64,000 bases of DNA, from assembly GCA_002371465.1 (NCBI GenBank), contig DFIU01000010.1, positions 326,851 through 390,850 of the forward strand, in the 5' to 3' direction. Position numbers and translations under genes: made by a program. Source of the DNA: Lachnospiraceae bacterium UBA3689 (GTDB lineage: Bacteria; Bacillota; Clostridia; Lachnospirales; Lachnospiraceae). Positions 44,089 to 52,807 of this stretch are shown piece after piece. Positions within the stretch are counted from its first letter, which is position 1; every line of letters begins with the position of its first letter. Below the pieces are notes generated by a model that made no database searches, was not told the origin of the DNA, and was given only the letters and a program-made list of their open reading frames with translations.

Positions 44089-45778
44089 TCGGGTCCCACT
44101 CCCCTGTCTCTTCAAAACGCTGAGCCATGCGGGCGGCACTATCTGCCACGTCCCGGTCATAGCCCGCTGCCCGCATGAGAGCAATGGCGTTTCTTGCCCT
44201 GGCAGGTCCCCCTTTTAAGGTATAGTCAAAGCGGACGTCCCCATCCTTGACTTGGCCGCTAAAATGCCAATTCCAGTAGCAGTCTTTCAGTATCCGGGTC
44301 AGTTCGATATCGTGGGTCGCGGCAAAGATGACAGACCTGCCCTCCTCGATTTTTCGCAAGACCGCAGCGGACGCCGCGATCCGTTCAATCGTATTGGTCC
44401 CCCTTAAAACCTCGTCGATGGCTGTCAGGACCGGCAGTCCATCTTCTTCGACCGCGTCCATGATTCTTTTTAAAGAGCGGATCTCCACAGCAAAATAGCT
44501 CTCCCCCTGGGCAAGATTATCCTTCAGTGCCATAGAGGATAAAATGCGGAAAAAGGAGGCTTTCCACATCTTTGCCGGAGCCGTCGCCATGCTCTGGGCA
44601 AGAATCGCCCCGATCATGATACTCTTTAAAAAGGTCGACTTGCCGGAGGCGTTGGCGCCGGTCAACAGATTTCCTCTCCCCGCCTCCAGGGAATTTCCAA
44701 CCGGGGATTCCAGTAGAGGGTGGATCAGGTCTTTAAAGAAAACATAGCCGGTCATCTCTTCCCTAAGCTCCGGCCGGCACCAGATCGGAAGGACCTTCCG
44801 ATAGGAGGCGGCTGCAAGCGCGGCGTCGGCCTGCCCGACATAGGTGGTCAGCAGGAAGATCTCCTTTTCTCTCCCCCTCATAAGGCTGACCATGCGGCCG
44901 TAACGAATGAGATCGAGATGAAAGAAGAGGTTCAAGTATTCCAGGAGAACCGCTCCCAGACCGGTGTCGATGGTCCCCTTACCTTCCAGTAAAAAAGAGC
45001 CCCGCCGAAAGGGGGCGAAAGAGGCGAGGACTTCTCTGACTTCCGCTTTTTGATCCTCCAGCTCCGGCAGATCCAGTTTCAGCAAGTCCTCCGCTCCGTC
45101 AAGAATTCTTAAGAGAGCCTTCATTCCCAGGAGGTCCTGTTTGCGGCTGCCCCTCGCCCGCAGCTGGACCGCGATATTGAGAATAAAATCCGGAACCATT
45201 AAGGCGATTGCCGCAAGAGGATGCAGGAAAAGGAGGGCGATGATAACCAGGGTCAGGATTGCCAGGGCGATATAGCCTCCCGTATGGAGCAGAGGCGCCT
45301 TAGTCGCTGCCTTAGCTCTCTGATAGTAAGAATAGCGATCCGACCGCCCGACCCGGTAGCAAATCCGCTGAATCTTAAGGCGGGTCTGTTCATCCTCTCC
45401 CAGCCGGTCAATCAGTGCCGCCCGCCTGTTCAGGCGGTCCTTTTGATAAAGGGGATGGCGCAGCCAGGCATAGAGGACGTCCTCGCCCGGGGAGCTGAGG
45501 GTCTGATTGGTCCGACCGAAGACGGTATCCAGATCACTGTCCTGCCAGGTGATGTCGTCGATGGGGGGCGATCCTTCATCTTTGACATCCCCAGCATAGG
45601 TCTTAAGCTCTTTCCGCATAGCATCCGAATAGGAGCGGGGCTCACTGCCTCCCCAGATCTTCCTGATCCGGTTCTCAAAGAGCCGCTCCTCCCGTCTCCT
45701 GCCGCCTATGACCGCAACCGTCAAAGCCACTGCGGCAAGAACCGAGATCAGCAGGATCGCCTCCGCAGACGCATTCAT
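44066..45778 (-). CDS. Membrane-anchored MutS-family ATPase
   Basis: 570 aa. Only the MutS core and ATPase domain are present; the mismatch-recognition domain I is absent. An N-terminal membrane helix (about 7-26), then a helical region, two more hydrophobic segments (about 166-200), a MutS core-like helical part and the ATPase: Walker A GANASGKST (about 375), the ABC-like LAQGESYFAVE, Walker B AIDEVLRGTN, and ATHDIEL. Related MutS-like proteins exist in Firmicutes and Bacteroidetes with unknown roles. Probably not mismatch repair. Precedes alaS by 58 nt. Confidence 0.85.
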   Translation of the reverse strand: MNASAEAILLISVLAAVALTVAVIGGRRREERLFENRIRKIWGGSEPRSYSDAMRKELKTYAGDVKDEGSPPIDDITWQDSDLDTVFGRTNQTLSSPGEDVLYAWLRHPLYQKDRLNRRAALIDRLGEDEQTRLKIQRICYRVGRSDRYSYYQRAKAATKAPLLHTGGYIALAILTLVIIALLFLHPLAAIALMVPDFILNIAVQLRARGSRKQDLLGMKALLRILDGAEDLLKLDLPELEDQKAEVREVLASFAPFRRGSFLLEGKGTIDTGLGAVLLEYLNLFFHLDLIRYGRMVSLMRGREKEIFLLTTYVGQADAALAAASYRKVLPIWCRPELREEMTGYVFFKDLIHPLLESPVGNSLEAGRGNLLTGANASGKSTFLKSIMIGAILAQSMATAPAKMWKASFFRILSSMALKDNLAQGESYFAVEIRSLKRIMDAVEEDGLPVLTAIDEVLRGTNTIERIAASAAVLRKIEEGRSVIFAATHDIELTRILKDCYWNWHFSGQVKDGDVRFDYTLKGGPARARNAIALMRAAGYDRDVADSAARMAQRFEETGEWDPIVFKFQM

Positions 45779-45801
45779 AACATATATATCCTTTCTAAAT
45801 T

Positions 45802-46035
45802 CTTAAGAAGGTAAGCTTAAGACAGCAATCTCAAAGAAGTGGTCTTAGAGAAGCAAACCTATGAAAGTAATCTTAAAGCAGCAGTCTCAAAAAAGTAGCA
45901 GCCTTATGGATGTAATCTCAAGACCACAGTCTCAAAGAAGTAGCAATCATACGAAAGTAATCTCAAGCCAGCTATCTCAAAGCAACTGTTAAAAAAAACA
46001 ACCTTAAGACAACTGACTTAAAACAGTATCTTTAA
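45802..46035. repeat. Degenerate nested tandem repeat, base period about 14 nt, higher unit 45 nt
   Basis: A CTYAAR-like core recurs at 45802, 45816, 45830, 45844, 45872, 45886, 45917, 45931, 45962, 45976, 46003 and 46017. Two clear 45-nt units (45872-45916, 45917-45961) both start CTYAAG/A and end GTAAT. The array fills the 253-nt gap between folD and the MutS-like gene. Confidence 0.75.
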
Positions 46036-46865
46036 TGAAGCAGGTGGGACAAAAGCACCGCCGTCGTAACAGACCCGACCCCGCCCGGAACCGGGGTCAG
46101 GCAGTCGACCTTGTCCGCAACTTCCTCATAGAGGACGTCCCCTTTCATCTTGCCGGCAGAGTCAAAATTGATGCCGACGTCGATCACGGTCTGTCCATCC
46201 CGCACGTCTGTCCCGGTCACCATACCGATTCGTCCCGCCGCGGAGATCAGGATATCTGCCTGCCGGGTCTCCTGTGAGAGGTCATGGGTCTTTGAGTGAC
46301 AGATGGTCACCGTCGCGTTTTGCTTTAAGAGCAGCATGGCGAGGGGCTTGCCGACCACCTGGGACCGACCGATCACGACTGCCTTTTTTCCGCTTAAGGG
46401 GACCTTATAGTAAGCAAGGATCTCCATCACAGCCTGAGCCGTACAGGGGGGATTTCCGATCCCTGAATCGGTATAGACCCCCAGTTTCGATGCGTCAGAG
46501 ACCCCATCCAGGTCCTTTTGAGGAGAAATGGCGTTGACCGCCTCCTGCTCATCCAAATGGTCCGGCAGGGGCAAAAAGAGCAGGATGCCGTCGGTGGCGG
46601 CATCCTCGTTGCGCCTTTTGATCGTTCTTAAAAGCTCTTCCCGGCTGACGTCCTCCGCCAGTTCCTCCACGTCGATCTCAACATCCGTCTGAGCCGCCCG
46701 GTTTTTGATTCCCCGCTCATAGGCAAGATCATCCGGCCTGGCTCCGACCCGGATGATGGCAGCCTTGGGGCTCCGCCCCTTTTTTTTATAAAATGCGGCA
46801 GCTCCTTCCCGGGTCCGCGCTAATATCGCGTCCGCTACCGGTTTCCCTTTCAGCAATTCGCTCAT
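46032..46865 (-). CDS. folD: FolD-family methylene-THF dehydrogenase/cyclohydrolase
   Basis: 277 aa. FolD normally oxidises methylene-THF to methenyl-THF and hydrolyses it to formyl-THF. The NADP-binding region has VVIGRSQVVGKPLAMLLL and ATVTICHSKT; the C-terminal TPVPGGVGSVTTAVLL is intact. The N-terminal substrate site differs: the usual YxxxK is Y49-E-R-G-I53-K54, so the catalytic Lys is displaced by one position. A separate cyclohydrolase candidate (fchA) overlaps it by 4 nt. Last gene of metF-fhs-fchA-folD. Confidence 0.9.
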   Translation of the reverse strand: MSELLKGKPVADAILARTREGAAAFYKKKGRSPKAAIIRVGARPDDLAYERGIKNRAAQTDVEIDVEELAEDVSREELLRTIKRRNEDAATDGILLFLPLPDHLDEQEAVNAISPQKDLDGVSDASKLGVYTDSGIGNPPCTAQAVMEILAYYKVPLSGKKAVVIGRSQVVGKPLAMLLLKQNATVTICHSKTHDLSQETRQADILISAAGRIGMVTGTDVRDGQTVIDVGINFDSAGKMKGDVLYEEVADKVDCLTPVPGGVGSVTTAVLLSHLLH

Positions 46866-47500
46866 TGCACGATCAGCCTTTCATAGACATTCTGATAGAT
46901 TTTCTGCGCCCGTTTCGTATAAGTCTCAAGCAGCCCATAGGTCTTGGTGTTGAGCCGCTTCGCCCTGCTCCGGTCCTTCATATACTTGGTATTGATCAAA
47001 ATATTTAAAGCCGCGCTTTTAAGAGCCGCCTCTGCAAGGGCGGCGGCGCAGCCGGCATCGGAAACAGAGGAGGCCGCAGCCTTTTGCAGTACCTCTTCCA
47101 AAAGCTCAATCACCCGGACCGTCTCTTTCAGAATTTGCAGGGGCACTTCTGCCGCCATTTGAAGTCCCTCCTCCATCTTCGCTTTTCGAAGGGTCTTCTC
47201 CTCTTCGGTGGTCTTTGGCAGTCGCATAGCCTCGGCAAGGGGGAGAAAGCCTTTGGCGTCCCGGTCCGTCAGATCCAGCAGCTGATCCCGGGAGGCAGCC
47301 AAGTTCTTAAGAAGCTCCGCCAGCTCCTCCTGCTGTGCCCGGTCTTTTTGATGACCGACGGACAGATTCGCTGTCATTTCCCCCAGCGCCGCTCCCAAAG
47401 CGGCGGTATAGGCAGCAGTGCCTCCACCGCCCGGTACCGGGGAGGAGGAGGCAAGCTGGTCCAGATAGGTTGTGAGGTCAGTCCGTTTAAAAGAGTCCAC
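46862..47500 (-). CDS. fchA: Formiminotransferase-cyclodeaminase family protein (FchA-like)
   Basis: 212 aa helical protein of the cyclodeaminase/cyclohydrolase family (FTCD_C). In acetogens and amino-acid fermenters FchA acts as methenyl-THF cyclohydrolase. Signature SSPVPGGGGTAAYTAALGAALGEM (core PVPGGGGTAAYTAALGAAL) at 19-40 and SVSDAGCAAALAEAALKSA near 145. Start is GTG at 47500 after GGGAAG, overlapping fhs by 14 nt. Its tight placement between fhs and folD supports the folate role. Confidence 0.88.
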   Translation of the reverse strand: MDSFKRTDLTTYLDQLASSSPVPGGGGTAAYTAALGAALGEMTANLSVGHQKDRAQQEELAELLKNLAASRDQLLDLTDRDAKGFLPLAEAMRLPKTTEEEKTLRKAKMEEGLQMAAEVPLQILKETVRVIELLEEVLQKAAASSVSDAGCAAALAEAALKSAALNILINTKYMKDRSRAKRLNTKTYGLLETYTKRAQKIYQNVYERLIVQ

Positions 47501-49187
47501 TGATCTTCCCTTCCGAATCGACGTCGATTCTTTCTGCAGCCGGATGCTTGGGCAGTCCCGGCATGGTCATAATATCTCCGGTCAGGGCAACAAGGAAACC
47601 GGCGCCTGCCGCCACCTTGATCTTTCTAACCGTGATATCAAAAGCTTTGGGTGCCCCTGTCTTTTGAGGATCGTCCGAAAAGCTGTACTGAGTCTTTGCC
47701 ATGCAGATCGGCAGATTCCCATAGCCCAGATCTGTCAGCTGTTTCGCCTCCTTTGCCGCATTTGCGGTAAGGATAGCGGACCTGCCGTGGTAGATCTTCC
47801 GGGTAATGACGTTCAGCTTATCCTGAATGGAATCCTGGAGGTCATAGGCATAGGAAAAGGCGCTGCTGTCCTCTTCTTCGCAGAGCCGGACAACCTCCTT
47901 CGCCAAAGCGATGCCGCCTTCTCCGCCCTTCGCCCAGACTTCGGACAGGGCGACAATAACGCCCAGTTCCCGGCACTTCTGCTCGATCAGATCCAGTTCC
48001 GCCTTCGTATCCGTCGGGAAGGCGTTGATCGCAACCACACAGGGCAGGTGATAAACATGGAGGATGTTGTCGACGTGCTGTAGGAGGTTGGGCAGACCCT
48101 TTTCAAGGGCATCCAGATTCTCCTCATTTAAATGCTTTAAGTCCGCGCCGCCGTGGTGCTTTAAGGCCCGCACGGTCGCCACCATGACGACAGCCGATGG
48201 TTTGAACCCTGCCATACGGCACTTGATATCGAGGAACTTCTCCGCTCCCAGGTCCGCGCCGAAGCCCGCCTCCGTGATGGCGTAATCCCCAATCCGAAGG
48301 GCAAGAGAGGTCGCCTGGACCGAGTTGCAGCCGTGGGCAATGTTGGCGAAGGGCCCGCCATGGACGATAGCGGGAACTCCCTCCAGAGTCTGGACCAGGT
48401 TGGGCTTTAAAGCATCCTTCAAAAGCGCCGCCATGGCGCCCTCCGCGTGAAGATCCCCGGCCGTGACCGGCTTTTGCTCCGCGATCTTGCCGTAGGTGTA
48501 ACCGACAATGATCTTTGCCAGCCGCTGTTTCAGATCATCCATGTCGCGGGCCAGACACAAAATCGCCATCACTTCCGAAGCGACCGTGATATCGTAACCG
48601 TCCTCCCGGGGAGTCCCGTTGGGCTTGCCGCCCAGACCGTCGACGATGTTTCTGAGCTGGCGGTCATTCATGTCCACACACCGTTTCCAGGTGATCTTTC
48701 TGGGATCGATATTTAAGTCATTGCCCTGCTGGATATGGTTATCGATCATGGCAGCCAGGAGGTTGTTGGCTGCCCCCACCGCATGCATATCCCCGGTGAA
48801 GTGAAGGTTGATATCCTCCATCGGGATGACCTGGGCATAACCGCCGCCGCAGGCTCCGCCCTTGATACCAAAGACCGGTCCCAGGCTGGGTTCCCGCAGA
48901 GCCACCATGGGATGCTTGCCGATTCTTTGCAGACCGTCAGCGAGCCCGATCGTGGTCGTGGTTTTGCCCTCTCCTGCCGGAGTCGGCGTAATCGCCGTCA
49001 CCAGAACCAGCTTGTGATCCCGGGGGATGGAAGCATGGTCCGTCTTTAAGCGATAGGTATCGATCTTTGCCTTATCGTTCCCGTAAAGCTCGAGATAGGT
49101 CTCATCGATCCCCGCCTTTTTGGCGATCTCGGTGATCTTTTGAGGGCGCGCCGCCTGTGCAATCTCAATATCCGATAAAAAAGCCAT
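47487..49187 (-). CDS. fhs: Formate-tetrahydrofolate ligase
   Basis: ATP-dependent activation of formate to 10-formyl-THF, reversible and ATP-yielding in fermenters. 566 aa. P-loop TPTPAGEGKTTTTIGLADGL (about 68-87), the ALREPSLGPVFGIKGGACGG block (about 95-114), EGVPAIVHGGPFANIAHG and the C-terminal TGDIMTMPGLPKHPAAERID are all conserved. Homotetrameric, cation-activated in the family. Central gene of the one-carbon operon. Confidence 0.97.
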   Translation of the reverse strand: MAFLSDIEIAQAARPQKITEIAKKAGIDETYLELYGNDKAKIDTYRLKTDHASIPRDHKLVLVTAITPTPAGEGKTTTTIGLADGLQRIGKHPMVALREPSLGPVFGIKGGACGGGYAQVIPMEDINLHFTGDMHAVGAANNLLAAMIDNHIQQGNDLNIDPRKITWKRCVDMNDRQLRNIVDGLGGKPNGTPREDGYDITVASEVMAILCLARDMDDLKQRLAKIIVGYTYGKIAEQKPVTAGDLHAEGAMAALLKDALKPNLVQTLEGVPAIVHGGPFANIAHGCNSVQATSLALRIGDYAITEAGFGADLGAEKFLDIKCRMAGFKPSAVVMVATVRALKHHGGADLKHLNEENLDALEKGLPNLLQHVDNILHVYHLPCVVAINAFPTDTKAELDLIEQKCRELGVIVALSEVWAKGGEGGIALAKEVVRLCEEEDSSAFSYAYDLQDSIQDKLNVITRKIYHGRSAILTANAAKEAKQLTDLGYGNLPICMAKTQYSFSDDPQKTGAPKAFDITVRKIKVAAGAGFLVALTGDIMTMPGLPKHPAAERIDVDSEGKISGLF

Positions 49188-49235
49188 CCTTTATCTCCTC
49201 CTTCAACGTGAGATGATGCCATCTATATGAAATTT

Positions 49236-50114
49236 TTATTTCCGGTAAATAAGACCGCAGTCCCGGCAGATCTCAAGGGCAGCGTCCGCCTTATTGAGGC
49301 TGTAAAAATGCAGACCGTTGATGCCCAGGGACATATACTCATAGACCATCTTAACAGTGTATTCGATGCCGTATTTGCGGAAATCCTCGGGGCTGTCGTC
49401 ATAGTGACGGCTGATCAGCTCCGCCAAAGGCTGAGGAATGGAACAGCCGTTGGTTCCCAGGCACATCTTGATAACGGAATTTTTATTGAGAACCGGCATG
49501 ATGCCGACATCAACTGGAATATAGATGCCCGCCTTCCGGATCCAGTCGAGCCACCGCTTAAAGCCCTCCACATCATAGCAGAGCTGGGTCGTCAGGTAGT
49601 CCGCCCCGGAATCCTGCTTCATACGGAGGTGGGCGACGTCCTCGGCGAAGGTTGCCGCTTCAATATGCTTTTCGGGAGATGCCGCCATGGCAAGGACAAA
49701 GCGGTCCCCGAATTCTTCCCGTAAAAAGCCGATCAGCTCGCTGGCGTGCTGGAAATCTCCATGGGTACCCTCCCAGCCCGCCGGGATATCCCCCCTTAGG
49801 GCAAGGATATGGTTGATGCCATGGTCCAGGCACTCCCGCATCTGCCGCTTGATGTCCTCTTTTTTACTGCCGATACAGGTGAAGTGCGACAGGGCGAGGG
49901 TCGGGTTGTCCGCTTCCTGAATGGCGCGACAGATCTCCATGTGCCGACCCACATTCGAGCCGCCCGCCCCATAAGTACAACTGATAAAATCAGGCTGAAC
50001 GGTATAGAGCCGGTCCAGGACCTCAAACAGGGGTTCGAGAGGTTTATCTTTCTTGGGAGGGAAAACCTCGAAGGAAAGAGTCATTCTGTGTTCCATGATT
50101 TCAGGAATCGTCAT
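49236..50114 (-). CDS. metF: Methylenetetrahydrofolate reductase
   Basis: Flavin-containing TIM-barrel reductase giving 5-methyl-THF. 292 aa. N-terminal LSFEVFPPKKDKPLE (catalytic Glu), SCTYGAGGSN, the FAD/folate region HILALRGDIPAGWEG and DSGADYLTTQLCYD. No zinc-containing MetV partner gene is in this window; the electron donor is unknown. GAGG site before ATG 50114. First gene of metF-fhs-fchA-folD, divergent from an aldo/keto reductase. Confidence 0.94.
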   Translation of the reverse strand: MTIPEIMEHRMTLSFEVFPPKKDKPLEPLFEVLDRLYTVQPDFISCTYGAGGSNVGRHMEICRAIQEADNPTLALSHFTCIGSKKEDIKRQMRECLDHGINHILALRGDIPAGWEGTHGDFQHASELIGFLREEFGDRFVLAMAASPEKHIEAATFAEDVAHLRMKQDSGADYLTTQLCYDVEGFKRWLDWIRKAGIYIPVDVGIMPVLNKNSVIKMCLGTNGCSIPQPLAELISRHYDDSPEDFRKYGIEYTVKMVYEYMSLGINGLHFYSLNKADAALEICRDCGLIYRK

Positions 50115-50169
50115 CGCGCACCTCGTAATATTCTTTTAACATTTCTTTCTACATATGGTAATACCTTTT

Positions 50170-50178
50170 TGCTATACT
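50170..50178 (+). promoter_or_regulatory. Extended -10 promoter for the aldo/keto reductase
   Basis: Hexamer TATACT at 50173-50178 preceded by TGC. No good -35. The transcript would start near 50185, and the chosen ATG (50213) follows a GAGG site. Confidence 0.5.
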
Positions 50179-50212
50179 AACAAAATCTATGAATGAAAGC
50201 AAGAGGACTTCT

Positions 50213-51031
50213 ATGCAGAACCACATCGCTCTCAACACCGGAGCCACTATGCCGATCCTGGGTCTTGGCACCAACCAGATCACGGATGAGGCAGAGGTCA
50301 TCCGGGTCATGAAGGACGCCGCAAACCTGGGCTACCGGATGTTTGACACCGCCTCTTCTTATAAAAATGAAGACCAGATCGGCAAAGGAATCCGGGAACT
50401 GGATCTTCCGCGGGAAGAGCTGTTTATTACGACCAAGATCTGGAACACCGCCCAGAGGATCGGCAATATCGAAGGCGCTTTCGAGCGGAGCCTGGAACGG
50501 CTGGGGCTTGACTACGTCGACCTCTATCTCATTCACTGGCCGGTTCCGGGCTGCTGCCTGGACACCTGGCATGAGATGGAGAAGATCTATCACAGCGGCC
50601 GAGCCCGCGCCATCGGGGTTTCCAACTTCAGCCAAATCCAGCTGACCGACCTGATGGACCACTCCGAGGTCATTCCCGCCGTCAACCAGATCGAATACCA
50701 TCCTCTTTTAAATCAGGACCCGCTGCGTCAGTTTTGTCAGAAAAACGGCATTGCCGTCCAAGCTCACTCCCCGCTTGCCAGGGGCGCCTACCTGAAGAAG
50801 GACGTTCTGACCCGGATTGCGGAGAAGCATTTCCGGTCCGTTGCCCAGGTGGGGCTGCGCTGGCTGATCCAAAAAGGCTGCTCGGTAATACCAAAGACGG
50901 CCCAGCTGGACCGTCTTCTCGAAAATTCTCAGATCTTTGATTTTGAACTCGATGATGTGGAAATGGCAACCATCGACAGTCTCAACGAGAACTATCACTC
51001 CTCCACTCTTCCGGAAGATCTTCTGGGCTGA
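50213..51031 (+). CDS. Aldo/keto reductase
   Basis: 272 aa NADPH-dependent carbonyl reductase of the AKR5-like type; substrate unknown. The catalytic tetrad is present: Asp and Tyr in MFDTASSYKNE, Lys in TTKIWN, His in IHWP. NADPH-binding AIGVSNFS, QIEYHP and VIPKT motifs are intact. An upstream ATG (50189) has no ribosome site, while ATG 50213 has GAGG. Its last 50 nt overlap the converging gpsA gene. Confidence 0.9.
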   Translation: MQNHIALNTGATMPILGLGTNQITDEAEVIRVMKDAANLGYRMFDTASSYKNEDQIGKGIRELDLPREELFITTKIWNTAQRIGNIEGAFERSLERLGLDYVDLYLIHWPVPGCCLDTWHEMEKIYHSGRARAIGVSNFSQIQLTDLMDHSEVIPAVNQIEYHPLLNQDPLRQFCQKNGIAVQAHSPLARGAYLKKDVLTRIAEKHFRSVAQVGLRWLIQKGCSVIPKTAQLDRLLENSQIFDFELDDVEMATIDSLNENYHSSTLPEDLLG

Positions 51032-52025
51032 TCCGGCTCTCCATCTTCCGGTCCCTCAGCATCAGGTCGCTGACTGCTTCCCGGGGATCTTTTCCACTAA
51101 ATAAAACCTGATTGACTTCTTCAATAATCGGAAGCGGCGCATGGTACTTCTCAGCAAGGGCCATCGCCGCTTTTGCTGAATAGACGCCTTCCACAACCTG
51201 ACCGACTTCCTGCATCGCCTCATCCGCGCTCTTGCCCTGACCGATCAGGATGCCCGCCCGGCGGTTGCGGGAATGCATGGAGGCACAGGTCACGATCAGA
51301 TCTCCGATACCGCTTAAGCCCGAAAGGGTCTCCGGGCTGGCTCCCATCTTGATCGCAAGTCCCGAAATTTCATGAATCCCCCGGGTAATCAGCGCCGCCT
51401 TGGCATTGTCCCCATAGCCCATCCCATCCGCCATACCGGCAGCCAGGGCGATCACATTTTTCAAAGAGCCACCCAGCTCCACGCCCAGGACGTCCGGACT
51501 GGTGTATACCCGGAAGGCGGGACCGATGAAAGCGTCCTGAACGTATTCCGCGTCCTCTTTATTTTCCGAAGCCGACACAATCGTCGTCGGCAGGTGCAGG
51601 ATCACCTCTTCAGCGTGGGTCGGTCCTGAAAGGGCGGAGACTTTCGCCTGGGGGATCTCCTGGCGGAGGATCTCCGCCTGGGTCATCAGGGTCTTCTCCT
51701 CAATGCCCTTGGTGACCGTCACAATCCGCTGATCTTTAGCGATAAAGGGACTGAAATTCTTCGCCGTGCTTCTGGTAAAGGGGGACGCCACTGAAAAGAC
51801 GATCAGATCGCGTCCGGTCACCGCCTTCTCCAGGTCCGTCGTATAGCGGATCAAGGCAGATAAGTCCACATCCGGAAAAGCGCGTTTGGACCGCCGGGTC
51901 GTCGCCAGCTCCTCCCGGGCTTCCTCACTGTGACACCAGACAAGAACATCATTTCCCACTCCGGATAAGTGATTGGCGAGCGCCAATCCCCAGGCTCCGC
52001 AGCCGATAACAGTTGTTTTGATCAT
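50982..52025 (-). CDS. gpsA: Glycerol-3-phosphate dehydrogenase [NAD(P)+]
   Basis: Makes sn-glycerol 3-phosphate from dihydroxyacetone phosphate for phospholipids. 347 aa. NAD-binding GCGAWGLALANHL (8-20), SGPTHAEEV, catalytic Lys in ELGGSLKNVIALAAG, and a C-terminal GLSGIGDLIVTC. The start overlaps the plsY stop by 4 nt, and its product is the PlsY substrate. The 3' end overlaps the converging aldo/keto reductase gene by 50 nt. Confidence 0.96.
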   Translation of the reverse strand: MIKTTVIGCGAWGLALANHLSGVGNDVLVWCHSEEAREELATTRRSKRAFPDVDLSALIRYTTDLEKAVTGRDLIVFSVASPFTRSTAKNFSPFIAKDQRIVTVTKGIEEKTLMTQAEILRQEIPQAKVSALSGPTHAEEVILHLPTTIVSASENKEDAEYVQDAFIGPAFRVYTSPDVLGVELGGSLKNVIALAAGMADGMGYGDNAKAALITRGIHEISGLAIKMGASPETLSGLSGIGDLIVTCASMHSRNRRAGILIGQGKSADEAMQEVGQVVEGVYSAKAAMALAEKYHAPLPIIEEVNQVLFSGKDPREAVSDLMLRDRKMESRISPEDLPEEWRSDSSR

Positions 52026-52675
52026 GAATTTTTCCCCTTTGTAAAGAAATACGTTTTTCTCTCCTGCCCCTTTATCAGGCGGACAATATTTTCCCTGTGC
52101 CGGTAAAAGAGCTGACCGGATATGATCGCCGCTAAGATATAAAGCTCCATTAAATGCGGTCTGGTCATGCCGAAAAAGCCGATCGAACCGGCGATGATTG
52201 TCCCGAACAGAAGGGTCAGCCCGACGAAGAGGCTGCCCAGAGAGACATAGTGGACTAAAGCCAGGGACAGGGCGAACAGAATCAGCCCGACCAGAAAGAT
52301 CTGCCAGGAAAAGGCGATGCCCAGTCCTGCTGTGCAGGCGACTCCCTTGCCGCCTTTAAAGTTCATATAGAAGGGATAGTTGTGACCCAGGACTGCCCCC
52401 AGCCCGGCGTACAGTCGTAAAGTCCGTTCAATCTCCGGACAGCGGTTATGAAAGATCAGCCAGACCACCAAGACCGCCAGAATCGCCTTGAGGCAGTCCC
52501 CGGCAAAGACGATATAACCTGCCTTTTTGCCGAAAGTCCGCAGCGTATTTGTTGTTCCCGCATTGCCGGAGCCGACGGTCCTGATATCGACGCCGTGAAC
52601 CCTTCCATATAGATAAGCCGTCTGAAACAAACCGAATCCATATCCGATTAAGAGTGCGATCACTCTGGGTAACAT
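52022..52675 (-). CDS. plsY: Acyl-phosphate:glycerol-3-phosphate acyltransferase
   Basis: Membrane enzyme that acylates glycerol 3-phosphate from acyl phosphate. 217 aa with about five membrane helices. The three conserved loops are visible: VGSGNAGTTNTLRTFGKKAG (substrate Ser/Arg loop), GHNYPFYMNFKGGKGVA, and a C-terminal FYRHRENIVRLIKG. Coupled to gpsA by an ATGA overlap. Confidence 0.96.
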   Translation of the reverse strand: MLPRVIALLIGYGFGLFQTAYLYGRVHGVDIRTVGSGNAGTTNTLRTFGKKAGYIVFAGDCLKAILAVLVVWLIFHNRCPEIERTLRLYAGLGAVLGHNYPFYMNFKGGKGVACTAGLGIAFSWQIFLVGLILFALSLALVHYVSLGSLFVGLTLLFGTIIAGSIGFFGMTRPHLMELYILAAIISGQLFYRHRENIVRLIKGQERKTYFFTKGKNS

Positions 52676-52738
52676 AGCAAGCCCCCGCTTCCCTGATGAT
52701 TTACTTCAAAAAATCTAAGCACCTTATGATACCTACAC

Positions 52739-52747
52739 ATTTTAACA
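52739..52747 (-). promoter_or_regulatory. Extended -10 promoter for plsY-gpsA
   Basis: Minus strand TGTTAAAAT (hexamer 52739-52744) with a poor -35; leader of about 55 nt. It lies just downstream, in transcription sense, of the repeat array at 52808-52936. Confidence 0.4.
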
Positions 52748-52807
52748 CAGAAATGTTTTAATATCTAAATATTTTTAGTATTTAAATCCTTCTTAAAACT
52801 GCTCTTT

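Noticed and set aside
45779..46031. CRISPR array
   Set aside because: Repeats are degenerate, about 14 and 45 nt periodic without unique spacers, and no cas genes are nearby.
49188..50212. Possible tetrahydrofolate riboswitch before metF or fhs
   Set aside because: Gaps are only 48 nt (before fhs) and about 98 nt (metF to the divergent gene), with no recognisable riboswitch fold.
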